Of a DNA stretch of 41,905 bases, positions 32,296 through 41,117 are shown piece by piece. The DNA is from JBHENC01 sp051000345. GTDB taxonomy: Bacteria > Acidobacteriota > Blastocatellia > Pyrinomonadales > Pyrinomonadaceae. The stretch lies in the NCBI GenBank assembly GCA_051000345.1, contig JBPCOJ010000123.1, positions 1 to 41,905 on the forward strand, read 5' to 3'. A program made the translations under genes and the position numbers. Numbering within the stretch: position 1 is the stretch's first letter; every line of letters begins with the position of its first letter. Below the pieces are notes generated by a model. The model searched no databases. It was not told the origin of the DNA and saw only the letters and a program-made list of their open reading frames with translations.

Positions 32296-32325
32296 TTGAC
32301 CCGTTAAAAAGGGTTGTGCTACTGT
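32296..32325 (+). promoter_or_regulatory. Possible promoter of the 32379-33131 gene
   Basis: TTGACC (32296-32301) is followed after 18 bases by TACTGT (32320-32325). It would give a start near 32332 and a leader of roughly 47 bases to the GTG at 32379. It is about 40 bases from the divergent nuo promoter. Confidence 0.35.
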
Positions 32326-32378
32326 TACTTTCCAAACTCCAGCGAGCACTGAAAACCCATCCTCGGCGAGCGAAAATT

Positions 32379-33131
32379 GTGATTACCGGATTCAACACGG
32401 ATGTCGAGCATGGCGGAATCGTCTACCACGTCCAGACAGAGGACAAAGGGCTGGCTTCGCCTTTGATCCTCACGCTTGTTTACACGGGCGGCACGATCCT
32501 CGCCAGCAAGCGCGTCGCATACGATGACCTGATTGCCGAAGGCTTCGATGAACGAGTGCTTGCGGAGCGATTGACGCGGCAACACAAACTCGTTTGCGCC
32601 GCAATTCGCACGGGGCGCATCGAAGACTTGAAACGCATGACCGAGCGCGAAGCGACGGGCAGAACGGCGGCTCGCGCTGCTGTCGCGGGCAAACAGAAAC
32701 CCAAACGCATCGCCGAAACTTTCGTCGCAAAAGTTGACGGCGAAACGAAAAAAATATTGCCTGTGACGGTGCGCACGGCGACGCAGGGCAAGTTGGCGGA
32801 TTTCGCGCGCGCCGACGCCGCGACGAAGGATGATCTGCACTTGAGCCTGCTCGATGAAAAGGAATTTCGCGGCGGCGAGGAAGTAACGTTCGGCGTGCGC
32901 GTCGGGCGCGGCGCAGATGGAAATGAAGCCGCCGCCGCCGCCGAAGTCGATGTTAAAATTTTAGGCTCGACGTTTCGCCCGCTGCTTTTCTCCGCAAAAA
33001 CAAACGCGCAGGGAATCGCCACAGTGCGCGCAGAGCTGCCGCATTTCAAGACTGGACGCGCGGCGATTCTCGTGCGCGCGACCCTTAACGGATACGAAGC
33101 GGAATTGCGCCGCATCGTTCAGCAAGGCTAA
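32379..33131 (+). CDS. Conserved acidobacterial-type protein with C-terminal beta domain
   Basis: This 250-residue protein is read from GTG at 32379 because the conserved-looking N-terminus ITGFNTDVEHGGIVYHVQTE starts there. The frame is open back to 32241, but that part overlaps the presumed promoter. From memory, the opening resembles that of a small family common in Acidobacteria whose function is not known to me. Residues 1-70 are a beta-rich domain (VQTEDKGLASPLILTLVYTG, then GGTILASKRVAYDDL), 70-95 are helical, 95-145 are basic and disordered, and about 150-250 look like an Ig- or carboxypeptidase-regulatory-like beta sandwich. There is no signal peptide. It lies 31 bases upstream of thiS and could be co-transcribed with thiamine genes. 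Confidence 0.65.
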   Translation: MITGFNTDVEHGGIVYHVQTEDKGLASPLILTLVYTGGTILASKRVAYDDLIAEGFDERVLAERLTRQHKLVCAAIRTGRIEDLKRMTEREATGRTAARAAVAGKQKPKRIAETFVAKVDGETKKILPVTVRTATQGKLADFARADAATKDDLHLSLLDEKEFRGGEEVTFGVRVGRGADGNEAAAAAEVDVKILGSTFRPLLFSAKTNAQGIATVRAELPHFKTGRAAILVRATLNGYEAELRRIVQQG

Positions 33132-33161
33132 AATAAGCTCAAAGAAAACGGAGCGCCCATT

Positions 33162-33377
33162 TTGCGTATTATCGTCAATGGTGAAGAACGCGAAGCGGCG
33201 GAGCAGTGGACGATTGCCACGCTCGTCGAGCAACTCGCGCTCCAGCCCGAACGCCTCGCCGTCGAGCGCAATCGTGAAGTCGTGCGCCGCGCCGAATGGC
33301 CGCGCACAGTTTTGGTCGAAGGCGACAAATTGGAAATTATTCACTTCGTCGGCGGCGGCGGCGAACGAACCGCTTAA
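33162..33377 (+). CDS. thiS: Sulfur carrier protein ThiS with C-terminal extension
   Basis: This 71-residue ubiquitin-fold protein is the sulfur carrier for the thiazole part of thiamine. It starts with MRIIVNGEER and reaches LEIIHFVGGGG at 57-67, as in ThiS. Functional ThiS normally ends in Gly-Gly, whose carboxylate is adenylated and converted to thiocarboxylate. Here ERTA (68-71) follows before the TAA, so the Gly-Gly is internal and would need trimming. GGAG at 33150-33153, eight bases before TTG 33162, supports the start. thiG follows after 66 bases. No TPP riboswitch pattern was seen upstream. Confidence 0.88.
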   Translation: MRIIVNGEEREAAEQWTIATLVEQLALQPERLAVERNREVVRRAEWPRTVLVEGDKLEIIHFVGGGGERTA

Positions 33378-33443
33378 CTTTTGCTTTCGGAACGCTTATT
33401 ATTATCGAAATTGAATAATCGGATATAGCGATTCATAAACATT

Positions 33444-34238
33444 ATGCAGACTCTTGAAACTTCAACGCGCGCGGAAACCTTCGAGATTGCGGGACGCCAA
33501 TTTACGTCGCGCCTGCTTATAGGGACGGGAAAATATCGCTCGTTCGATGAAATGAAACGCGCGCATACAGCTTCTGGCGCGCAGATCGTGACCGTCGCCG
33601 TGCGCCGCGTGCCGCTCGATAAAAGCAGCGAATCATTTTTAGATCATCTCGATCCGTCGCTGGTCATCTTGCCGAACACTGCGGGCTGCTACACCGCAGA
33701 GGACGCGATACGCACGGCGCGTCTCGCACGCGAAGCGCTCGGCACGGATTTGCTGAAGCTCGAAGTCATCGGCGATCAAACGACGCTTTTCCCAGACAAC
33801 GAAGGAACACTCGAAGCAGCGCGCGTGCTCGTCCGCGAAGGCTTCGTGGTGCTGCCTTATTTCACGGACGATTTGATTATGGCGAAGAAGCTTCTGGACG
33901 TTGGCTGCGCCGCCGTGATGCCGCTCGCCGCGCCTATCGGTTCAGGGCTTGGCATACAGAATCCAGCTAACTTACGCATCATGCGCGAGCAGTTGCCGGA
34001 CGCTTTGATTATCGTCGATGCCGGAGTCGGCACAGCGTCGGATGCGGCGATGGCGATGGAACTCGGCGCGGACGCTGTCTTGATGAATACGGCGATTGCC
34101 GAAGCGCAAGACGCGGAAAAGATGGCGCGTGCAATGCGCTTGGGAATTGAAGCCGGACGCCTCGCTTATCAAGCGGGACGTATGCCGAAAAGATTATATG
34201 CGAGCGCGTCGAGTCCTTTGGCGGGCGTGGTCAGATAA
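33444..34238 (+). CDS. thiG: Thiazole synthase ThiG
   Basis: This 264-residue protein is the TIM-barrel thiazole synthase. It condenses 1-deoxyxylulose-5-phosphate, dehydroglycine and ThiS-thiocarboxylate sulfur into the thiazole phosphate. SRLLIGTGKYRSFDEMK starts the barrel. LPNTAGCYTAEDAIRTARLA and LLKLEVIGD (with the Schiff-base Lys) are family signatures, and VMPLAAPIGSGLGI and VDAGVGTASDAAMAMELGAD are the phosphate-binding ends. The length is typical. It is cytoplasmic and closed by a strong terminator. Confidence 0.97.
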   Translation: MQTLETSTRAETFEIAGRQFTSRLLIGTGKYRSFDEMKRAHTASGAQIVTVAVRRVPLDKSSESFLDHLDPSLVILPNTAGCYTAEDAIRTARLAREALGTDLLKLEVIGDQTTLFPDNEGTLEAARVLVREGFVVLPYFTDDLIMAKKLLDVGCAAVMPLAAPIGSGLGIQNPANLRIMREQLPDALIIVDAGVGTASDAAMAMELGADAVLMNTAIAEAQDAEKMARAMRLGIEAGRLAYQAGRMPKRLYASASSPLAGVVR

Positions 34239-34276
34239 TCATAAAGCAACAAAGGGAAAGTGAAAGCTTTTTAATC

Positions 34277-34308
34277 TTGAGGCGCAACCAAACGCGGTTG
34301 CGCCTCAA
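34277..34308. terminator. Bidirectional intrinsic terminator after thiG
   Basis: TTGAGGCGCAACC (34277-34289) is exactly complemented at 34296-34308 around a 6-base loop, a perfect 13-bp stem. AAAGTTTTT follows on the + strand and a TTAAAAAGC-type run on the other. It ends thiG (stop at 34238) and the giant gene on the - strand (stop at 34314). Confidence 0.92.
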
Positions 34309-34313
34309 AGTTT

Positions 34314-37300
34314 TTACGGGATCGTCGGATTGGCGGCCTTCGGCGTGACGCTGGTAAGCGTGCCGTTGCGACGAAAATCGTTGGCGTTATTATTCGTATC
34401 GGCGGCGTTCGGGCTGCGAATCAAATCGTTTGTCGTGCCGCTGGCGAAGTTGAATATTGCGCCTTCACCGAAGGCGGCGAAAATTGCAGATGGCGCAGTC
34501 GTGCTGCCTTGATAGGCGAGTCCGTCCAACTTGTTGCCGCTGATTTCTATTTTGATGCCGCCCGTCGAGTTGTTGAGATCGAAGGCGGCGGAAGAAGCGT
34601 CGAAATCAGCCGCCGCGCCGAAGGTTTGCGATCCGTTGACGATTAAGAAATAGCTTTGCGGTTGAATCAAAGTCGTTCCGCTTCCAACCGCGCCGGGCAA
34701 AGCAGCCATGCTGACGGCGCTGACGTTGCCCGCGCCTCTAAATGAAATCACCAAGCCGCTAATGTCGAGCGCTTGATTCGTCGTGTTGAAAAGCTCGACG
34801 AAATCGTTGCGCGTTTGCGTGGTCGAAGTGGCGAAGGCAACGAGGGCTTCATTGATAATAACTTGACCCGCAGTAGGTGTGGCGGGACTTGCTGCTGCTG
34901 CCGTCACGGTCAGCGTTGCGGCATTGCTCGTCGTGTTGCCTGAAGACGCCGTAATCTGCGTTGTGCCTGCGCTCGCGCCCGTCGCCAGACCGTTTTGATT
35001 AATTGTAGCGACGCTCGTGTTGCTCGATGTGTAAGTGAACGTGACGCCGCTGATCTCCTGATTGTTCTGGTCAAAGGCGCGGGCGGTAAATTGTTGTGTG
35101 CCGCCGACGACGATGGACGCGCTGGTCGGAGTGAGTTCGATGCGCGTCAGAGTTTGCGGCGGCGGATTGACGCTTAACGTCGCGGTGCCTTGTTGAGCGC
35201 CAGCACGCGCGCGGATCGTCGTGCTTCCGGCGGAAACGGCAGTTGCAATTGTCGAAGTTCCCGTTGTCGGCGCAATGGTCGCTATTGCCGTGCTGCTTGA
35301 ATCAAAGATGAACGAGACGTTCGGCACTTCGATTTCAGTTCCGCTCGCGTTGCTGAAAGCGCGAGCCGTGAACACTTGCGTTGCGCCGATGTTTATCGCC
35401 GCCGATGCTGGCGCAACTTCGATGCGCGTAATGGCGGGCGAGCCGAAGGGCGTGCCGTCTGCGCGCGTGCCGGGAGAGAAAATGCGCCCGGCAGCGTTTG
35501 TGGCGCTCGAGTGCGCGACGAAATTGCCGCCCGTTGTGCCGGGTTCAGCGTCGGGCGAGCGCGTCAGCGATTGGTCAGAGGGCGCGGGAACGGTGTTTCC
35601 AGAGCCGCCGTAAGCGACTGCGGCAATCGTCGTGTCTGTGCCTGCGACGGCGAGCTTGACCATGACTGTATCGCCCGTGTCGTTCAAACTAAGCGTGCCT
35701 GTGCCGGGAACAAAGAGCACCAGCGCGCCGCCGAACGCCGGATCGCTCGCATTGAATGTCGAAGCCTGCGCGCCGCCGAAGACGATAACCGCGCGCCCTG
35801 CGGCGAGCGTCGTGCCTTGCGGGAATGTAAAGCGAGAGGTGGCGGCGTTCGTCGCGTCGGTGATGACGACGCCTGACAAATCTACGGGAGCGTTCGAGTT
35901 GTTGAAGAGTTCGACAAACTCATCATCGTCCGCGTCGCGCACGCCGTCGCGGTTGGCGTCGCCTTCGATAACGGTGGTTGAAGAATTATCCGCTACAACG
36001 TCCGCCAGAATTTCGTTAATGACGAGCGGTATCTGGATTGTTAATTGCGCAGTGCCGGAAACAGTGCCGCCCGCGCCGTCCGAAGTCGTTGCAGTAATTG
36101 TCACTGTGCCGATGCCTGTGCCTGTTGCGAGACCGTTGGCATTGATCGTGGCGATGGCGGCATTGCCCGACGTGTAGGTGAACCGTGCGCCCGCTACCGC
36201 ATTGTTGTTTGCGTCGAAGGCCTGTGCTGTAAATTGCTGCGTCGTGCCGCGATTGATCGCTGCAGTGGTCGGCGTCAACGTCACGCTCGACACCGTCGGC
36301 GCGGGAGTCGGACTCGGCGATGGCGATGGCGTGGGACTCGGCGACGGAGTGGGGCTTGGAGACGGTGTTGGAGACGGCGACGGACTCGGCATCGGTGTGG
36401 GCGTTGGAGTCGGAGCAGGAGTCGGAGCAGGAGTCGGTGTCGGCGTTGGAGTGCCATTGCATGAATTCAAGGGCGATGCAGTGTTGCGCGGGGTGGGCGC
36501 GGCGGTTGCGAAGTCTGCGGCATTGTTGTTGGTGTCTGTGCAGCCGCCAGCGTTTCTCATGTCGGCGGTTGTGCTGCCCGGCGCGGGCGCGGGGTTAGTA
36601 CCCTCGAAACAAGTGGCGGTCGTGCCGTAGCCGACGAAATCCGCGACGTTCGCATCCGTCGGGCAAGGCATAGCCGGAAGCGGCGCGATGCCCGCGACAA
36701 GCGCGATTTTGCCTGCGGTCTGGGCGAGGCTCAAACTGCTGATGCCGTCTGCTGCCGGAAGATCGGAGCCTGTCGCGCCGCACGCTCCCTGCACCAAATA
36801 ATATTGTCCGGGCGCAATCGAGCCTGTCGTCAAATCGAATTTATTAGAAACGGCTGACGAACCGAAGTTGCCTGTCGCGCTCGTGTACTGCAACGAAAAG
36901 GAATTGACGGCAAAGTTGATCGTGTTCGTGCCGCGATTAAAAATCTCTATGAAGTCGCAACGCAAAGGCGCGCCGGAATTTCCGCCGCCGCCGTAAAGCT
37001 GGCTGATGACGAGGAATGACGGCGTCGCGGGCGACGGCGACGGAACAGGCGATGGAGATGGCGACGGTGTCGGCACGGGCGACGGAGTCGGGCTTGGATT
37101 GGGAGTCGGCGTCGGTGTTGCCGTCGGCGGCGGTTGTGGCGTCGGAGACGGCGACGGGCTTGGGGACGGACTCGGAGACGGTGTCGGCGTGGCTGTCGGC
37201 ACGGGCGTTTGCGCGCTGCTCAAATTCTGCGGATCGCTCGGCGCGCGTAATTGAAAATCGCTGGCGTTGTCGTCCGTGTCCTGCGTGCTGCCCTGCGCGC

Positions 37301-39791
37301 CGCCGGGCTTGCGTTCGTAGCTCTGGTTAGTGGTAGTCGTCGGCAGCGGCTGAAGCGTCGCGCCTTCCTTGAATGCGGAGCCGCTGCTCAATCCGACTTG
37401 ATCGACGATGGCATCGTTCGGCATGGTCAAGGCAATGCCGCCGTCGTCCGCAATGCCGACGCCGAAGGTTTGATTGCCCGCGACTGTGCCGCTGTAACCG
37501 CCGGTTGATGCAGAGTTGGTCGCAAGGAAATGCCCGCGCGCGGGAATAATTGTGTTGGCATCGACCGTTAAGCGCGTCGTCACGGAACTGCCCGAATTGT
37601 TCGAGCCTTTTATTTTCCAGCCGCTGATGTCTATGGGGCTATCCGTGTTGTTGTAAAGCTCTATGAATTCATCGCTCGCGCCAGCCGTGCCGCGCGTGCG
37701 GAATTCGCTGATGACGACGGGCGTTTGCGATGTCGCGTTGCCGCCAATAGTTATCTGCGCGGTGTTGCTGTCGCGGTCATCTGCGCGCACGACGAGCGTC
37801 TGCGCGCCCGCGCGAAGATCGGCAGGCAGCAAGATTTGTACTTCGTCCATGCCGGGCATGTTCGTTGAAGCGGCAAAGCGTTCGACTGTGACAGAGCGAG
37901 TGCCGATGGTTGCGGAAACTTGCGAAGCACTGCGCAGTCCGGTCGTGAAAATTACGACGCGGCGCGTTCCGCTCGAAGGATCGAAGGGGCTGCGCATCAA
38001 CGAGTCGGCATCGAGGGCGACGGCCTCGCCGCGTCCGTCTTCGCTTTGTGTGAAGATGCCGGGTGCGGCGCGAACAATCGTTATGCTGCCGCGCGATTGT
38101 GTGCCGCTCGAATGGGTGGCGACGATTTGCGCTGTGCCAGATTCGGTTTGCGCGGGAACGATAAAGTTGATTTGCGTCGGCGAAACGAAGAGAAGCTGCG
38201 CCGCGCGGTTGTTGACGGTGAGCGTTGTGCCGCCGACTGATTGCGGAAAACTGCCGTCGGCTTGTCGCGTAGTTTGCGTCGTCGTGTCCGAAAAATTTTG
38301 CCCGAATGCGATGGCAATGCTATCGGGCGCAATCGCTTTTGTCCTCGCCGGTTCTGTGCCGAAGGACGCGCCGTTGACGATTGAAAGCACTCCGGGAATG
38401 GGTGTCGGTTGTGGTGTCGGAGATGGCGCGGGCGTCGGCGTAGGAGAAGGTCTCGGCGTGGGCGTTGGCGTCGGCGTGGGAGTAGGTTTCGGCGTGGGAG
38501 TTGGCGTCGGCGTGGGAGAGGAAAGCGGCGTTTGAATCGATGTCGAATAAATTTCAGAATTGTTGGCGTATATCGTATCCGAAACCGCGCCGGACAATGT
38601 GCGCGGGAAATTGAATGCGACGATTGAGCCATCGTCGTTCAGAGACGACACGACTTCCGTTAATCTGCGCGCGGAACTCGTTGTGCCGTCGAAGCCGGAA
38701 GCAGTCGCCGGAGCATCCGTGACGCGCACGAATTGATTAATCTGTGAATCGTAAACGTAGACTTCTATGCTCGCGTCCGTGTTGCCGCCATTGACATTGC
38801 GGCGCGTGGCGAAGGCGATGCGCGCGCCGTTGCCGCTGATGGTCGGATGAAGCGGCACGTCGTCTGTGCGCGCAAGAAGCGTTGTAATTTGTCTGGTCGA
38901 ATTATCACGCGCGTCGTACAAAAACACTTGGCTGCGATTGGCGGCGGTGTCGGCGGCATAAACGACGCGCGTGCCGTCGTCGCTAATGGCGCGCCCGAAT
39001 GTAAATGCAATGTTGTTGACGGTGCTGACGATGCGCTGCGTGCCGCCGATGCGGTCTTGCAAGATAAAATCGCGCTGCGCCGCCGGTGTTATAATTGAGC
39101 CTGCTTGCTGTGCGCTCGTGTCGTTAATGTAAGCGATGCGCGAGCCGTCGCCGCTGATTTTAGCGTCTGTTGCGCCAACGGTTCCCGATGTATTTGTGAA
39201 TTGCGCAAACGTTCCCGCCGAAGAATCGTAAACGAAGATTTCAAGATTAGCGTCAGCATTCCCGCCCGCCGCAAGATTGCGATTGGAAGCGAAGGCGATG
39301 AAGCGCCCGTCGTCGGAAATCGACGGTTGAAAATTGCCGTCGCGCGTTCGTGTCGTCGTATCTGCGGGCGAAGTCTTGGTGATCTGTCGCAGGCGCGCGC
39401 CGTCGTAGAAAAATATCTCCGAATTGCCGTCCGTGTTCGTGCCGAGCGGATCGTCTTTGGAAGCGAAGGCGATGAGTGCGCCGTCCTGCGACAGAGCAGC
39501 GGCGGGCGCGCGTGTTGCGCCTAGTTGAGCAAAGGTTTGCGCATTTTCCGCGAGGTCTGCGCGAAGAAGGCGGAATAGCTCGTTGCCGCCCGCGCCCGCG
39601 ATGTCTTCTGTCGATTCAAAAGCGAGCCGCCGCCCGTCGCCGCTCAATGAAGGATTAATTGAAATGCCTTCTTCGGCGGTGTTGGTAACGCGGCGCAGCG
39701 TCCCGGACTGCGAATGCACAATGACAAAAGTGAAAACGCCGAGCAGCAGCGTGGCGCAAAGAGCAGTGGTAAATCGGTGAAGACTATACAC
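34314..39791 (-). CDS. Giant secreted multidomain protein: TolB-like repeats, lamin-tail and Big_2 domains
   Basis: This 1825-residue secreted protein is read from GTG 39791 with a signal peptide (HRFTTALCATLLLGVFTFVI). Residues about 30-420 are TolB/PD40-type beta-propeller repeats (ISDDGRFIAFASNR, ISGDGSRIAYIND and similar). A Pro-Thr linker (about 423-465) leads to a TIGR03437/IPT-like region (about 466-686, VSPTQINFIVPAQTESG). A lamin-tail domain follows (about 690-830, DEFIELYNNTDSPIDISGWK), then linker (863-923), a lamin-tail-like domain (927-1085), linker (1113-1165), Big_2, lamin-tail (1258-1400), two more Big_2 and a last lamin-tail (1640-1825). It is presumably displayed on the surface or released. 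Lamin-tail domains in bacteria occur in secreted nucleases and surface proteins. No catalytic domain or sorting signal was seen. Confidence 0.85.
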   Translation of the reverse strand: MYSLHRFTTALCATLLLGVFTFVIVHSQSGTLRRVTNTAEEGISINPSLSGDGRRLAFESTEDIAGAGGNELFRLLRADLAENAQTFAQLGATRAPAAALSQDGALIAFASKDDPLGTNTDGNSEIFFYDGARLRQITKTSPADTTTRTRDGNFQPSISDDGRFIAFASNRNLAAGGNADANLEIFVYDSSAGTFAQFTNTSGTVGATDAKISGDGSRIAYINDTSAQQAGSIITPAAQRDFILQDRIGGTQRIVSTVNNIAFTFGRAISDDGTRVVYAADTAANRSQVFLYDARDNSTRQITTLLARTDDVPLHPTISGNGARIAFATRRNVNGGNTDASIEVYVYDSQINQFVRVTDAPATASGFDGTTSSARRLTEVVSSLNDDGSIVAFNFPRTLSGAVSDTIYANNSEIYSTSIQTPLSSPTPTPTPTPKPTPTPTPTPTPRPSPTPTPAPSPTPQPTPIPGVLSIVNGASFGTEPARTKAIAPDSIAIAFGQNFSDTTTQTTRQADGSFPQSVGGTTLTVNNRAAQLLFVSPTQINFIVPAQTESGTAQIVATHSSGTQSRGSITIVRAAPGIFTQSEDGRGEAVALDADSLMRSPFDPSSGTRRVVIFTTGLRSASQVSATIGTRSVTVERFAASTNMPGMDEVQILLPADLRAGAQTLVVRADDRDSNTAQITIGGNATSQTPVVISEFRTRGTAGASDEFIELYNNTDSPIDISGWKIKGSNNSGSSVTTRLTVDANTIIPARGHFLATNSASTGGYSGTVAGNQTFGVGIADDGGIALTMPNDAIVDQVGLSSGSAFKEGATLQPLPTTTTNQSYERKPGGAQGSTQDTDDNASDFQLRAPSDPQNLSSAQTPVPTATPTPSPSPSPSPSPSPTPQPPPTATPTPTPNPSPTPSPVPTPSPSPSPVPSPSPATPSFLVISQLYGGGGNSGAPLRCDFIEIFNRGTNTINFAVNSFSLQYTSATGNFGSSAVSNKFDLTTGSIAPGQYYLVQGACGATGSDLPAADGISSLSLAQTAGKIALVAGIAPLPAMPCPTDANVADFVGYGTTATCFEGTNPAPAPGSTTADMRNAGGCTDTNNNAADFATAAPTPRNTASPLNSCNGTPTPTPTPAPTPAPTPTPTPMPSPSPSPTPSPSPTPSPSPTPSPSPSPTPAPTVSSVTLTPTTAAINRGTTQQFTAQAFDANNNAVAGARFTYTSGNAAIATINANGLATGTGIGTVTITATTSDGAGGTVSGTAQLTIQIPLVINEILADVVADNSSTTVIEGDANRDGVRDADDDEFVELFNNSNAPVDLSGVVITDATNAATSRFTFPQGTTLAAGRAVIVFGGAQASTFNASDPAFGGALVLFVPGTGTLSLNDTGDTVMVKLAVAGTDTTIAAVAYGGSGNTVPAPSDQSLTRSPDAEPGTTGGNFVAHSSATNAAGRIFSPGTRADGTPFGSPAITRIEVAPASAAINIGATQVFTARAFSNASGTEIEVPNVSFIFDSSSTAIATIAPTTGTSTIATAVSAGSTTIRARAGAQQGTATLSVNPPPQTLTRIELTPTSASIVVGGTQQFTARAFDQNNQEISGVTFTYTSSNTSVATINQNGLATGASAGTTQITASSGNTTSNAATLTVTAAAASPATPTAGQVIINEALVAFATSTTQTRNDFVELFNTTNQALDISGLVISFRGAGNVSAVSMAALPGAVGSGTTLIQPQSYFLIVNGSQTFGAAADFDASSAAFDLNNSTGGIKIEISGNKLDGLAYQGSTTAPSAIFAAFGEGAIFNFASGTTNDLIRSPNAADTNNNANDFRRNGTLTSVTPKAANPTIP
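36297..36452. repeat. G-rich minisatellite encoding Pro-Thr/Pro-Ser linker 3
   Basis: Degenerate GGNGTN/GGNGAN hexamers run through the interval (+ strand G-rich), encoding a PTPTPAPTPSPSP-type linker on the - strand. Related tracts lie at 37021-37207 and 38398-38522. Confidence 0.9.
37021..37207. repeat. G-rich minisatellite encoding Pro-Thr/Pro-Ser linker 2
   Basis: This is the longest of the three tracts, built of GGCGACGGN- and GGNGTC-type hexamers. On the - strand it encodes alternating Pro with Thr, Ser, Val or Ala between two lamin-tail-like domains. Confidence 0.9.
38398..38522. repeat. G-rich minisatellite encoding Pro-Thr linker 1
   Basis: GGCGTN hexamers dominate this tract, which encodes PTPTPTPKPTPTP-type sequence between the propeller and the TIGR03437-like region. 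Units are degenerate at the third positions, so the tract is old or under selection for the protein sequence. Confidence 0.9.
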
Positions 39792-40175
39792 AGTGAAATT
39801 CCCACGTTGTTCGAGGCGGTTCGGGGTTTGAACCGGCGCGTGGAACAGCCACAGTAAAAAATGAAGTTCTGTGAGCTGCGATATGAGAGCCGGACGAAGC
39901 GCCTAGTTAGTCAGGCCAAAGTCGGGCAGAAACAATTAAGATAAGTTGTGTGCGCAAATACAGAGAGTATGAGAGGCAAGCGGCGCGCGGGCGCTTGCGT
40001 TCAAAAAAACAATGTGCGTTATTCTACAACTTGCACGGCTAAAGGCAAGGATCAGCGGCGCGTTTCTGTATGAAGAAATGATTTGGAATTCGCATGTGCC
40101 GGATTAGGCGCGCGCATATTGATGACATGCGTGAAAAGTTTTGATGAACAACCTTATTTGGGCGGGGAGCGACGT
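39792..40175. other. Divergent intergenic region, no gene
   Basis: This 384-base gap lies between the starts of the giant gene (-) and the TIGR01777 gene (+). It contains GGTTC...GAACC (39820s-39830s) and CAAGCG...CGCTTG inverted repeats and an A-rich stretch with AAAAAAACAAT near 40004. No convincing -35/-10 pair, riboswitch or tRNA was found. The frame of the + gene is open back to 40083, but without a credible start signal. Confidence 0.4.
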
Positions 40176-41078
40176 ATGAAAATTCTTATGACAGGTTCGA
40201 CGGGGCTAATCGGCACGGCGTTGATTTCCATGCTCGAAGGAGAAGGGCATCGAGTGTCGCCTCTTGTGCGCAGCAAGCCGCGCGCAGGAACAAGCGAGAT
40301 CGAATGGCACCCGGATCAAAACAGCGTCGCGGATAAAAATGCGCTCGAAGGGCATGACGCGGCGATTCACCTTGCGGGCGAAAGCGTCGCGGAAGGGCGC
40401 TGGACGCCTGAGAAAAAGCAGCGCATACACGAGAGCCGCGTGAAGGGAACAAGCTTGCTTGCGGCAACGCTTGGGCAACTCGAACGCCCGCCGAAGGTTC
40501 TCGCGTCAGCGTCGGCGATTGGCTTTTACGGTGATCGCGTGGATGAATTGCTCGATGAAGCGAGCGCGCCCGGCAACGGTTTTCTCGCAGACGTGTGCCG
40601 CGAGTGGGAAGCAGCGACAGCGCCTGCCGAAGAAGCGGGCATACGCGTTGCTCACTTGCGTTTCGGCATCGTGCTCGGCACAGCGGGCGGCGCGCTCGCT
40701 AAACTTCTGACGCCCTTCAAACTCGGCGCGGGCGGTAAGTTGGGTTCAGGCAAACAATGGATGAGTTGGGTGGCGATTGACGATGCGATTGCGGCAATTT
40801 ACAAAGTCGTCAACGCAAATGATATGAATGGAGCCGTGAACATCGTCGCGCCGAACGCGGTTACGAATGCAGAGTTTACGGAAACGCTCGGACGAGTGCT
40901 GGAACGCCCGACTTTTTTTTCTGTGCCTGCCTTTGCCGCGCGACTCGCATTCGGCGAAATGGCTGACGAGGCGCTGCTGGCGAGCCAACGCGTTCTGCCT
41001 GCCCGATTAAAGCAGCATGGGTTTGAATTTCAGTATCCGCAGTTGGATGCGGGGCTGCGACATCTTCTGGATAAATGA
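40176..41078 (+). CDS. TIGR01777-family NAD-dependent epimerase-like protein
   Basis: This 300-residue protein is read from ATG 40176, with GGGGAG about six bases upstream. MKILMTGSTGLIGTALISML carries the Rossmann GxxGxxG nucleotide-binding loop. The family features are LAGESVAEGRWTPEKKQRI near residue 66, SASAIGFYGDRVDELLDE near 110, and the C-terminal DUF1731 part ending in QRVLPARLKQHGFEFQYP. It belongs to the extended short-chain dehydrogenase group that includes E. coli YfcH. The substrate is unknown. The usual YxxxK catalytic pair is not clear, as is common in this family. It stands alone, convergent with the GGDEF gene. Confidence 0.93.
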   Translation: MKILMTGSTGLIGTALISMLEGEGHRVSPLVRSKPRAGTSEIEWHPDQNSVADKNALEGHDAAIHLAGESVAEGRWTPEKKQRIHESRVKGTSLLAATLGQLERPPKVLASASAIGFYGDRVDELLDEASAPGNGFLADVCREWEAATAPAEEAGIRVAHLRFGIVLGTAGGALAKLLTPFKLGAGGKLGSGKQWMSWVAIDDAIAAIYKVVNANDMNGAVNIVAPNAVTNAEFTETLGRVLERPTFFSVPAFAARLAFGEMADEALLASQRVLPARLKQHGFEFQYPQLDAGLRHLLDK

Positions 41079-41117
41079 AGGGCTACATGTCAAAGGCAGA
41101 GAAATAGTGACGCCGGA

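Noticed and set aside
33132..33443. TPP riboswitch sought upstream of thiS and thiG
   Set aside because: Neither the CUGAGA nor the ACCUGAUC-type conserved elements are present in either spacer.
36297..38522. Repeated tracts considered as CRISPR arrays
   Set aside because: Units are degenerate hexamers without constant-length spacers and encode linkers in frame.
37663..38535. 290-codon + strand frame opposite the giant gene, ending in a Gly-Val repeat
   Set aside because: The Gly-Val repeat is the complement of the Pro-Thr linker. The rest has no protein-like features.
39818..39840. GGTTCGGGGTTTGAACC resembles a tRNA T-arm
   Set aside because: The loop does not fit TTCRANY, and no acceptor, D or anticodon arms surround it.
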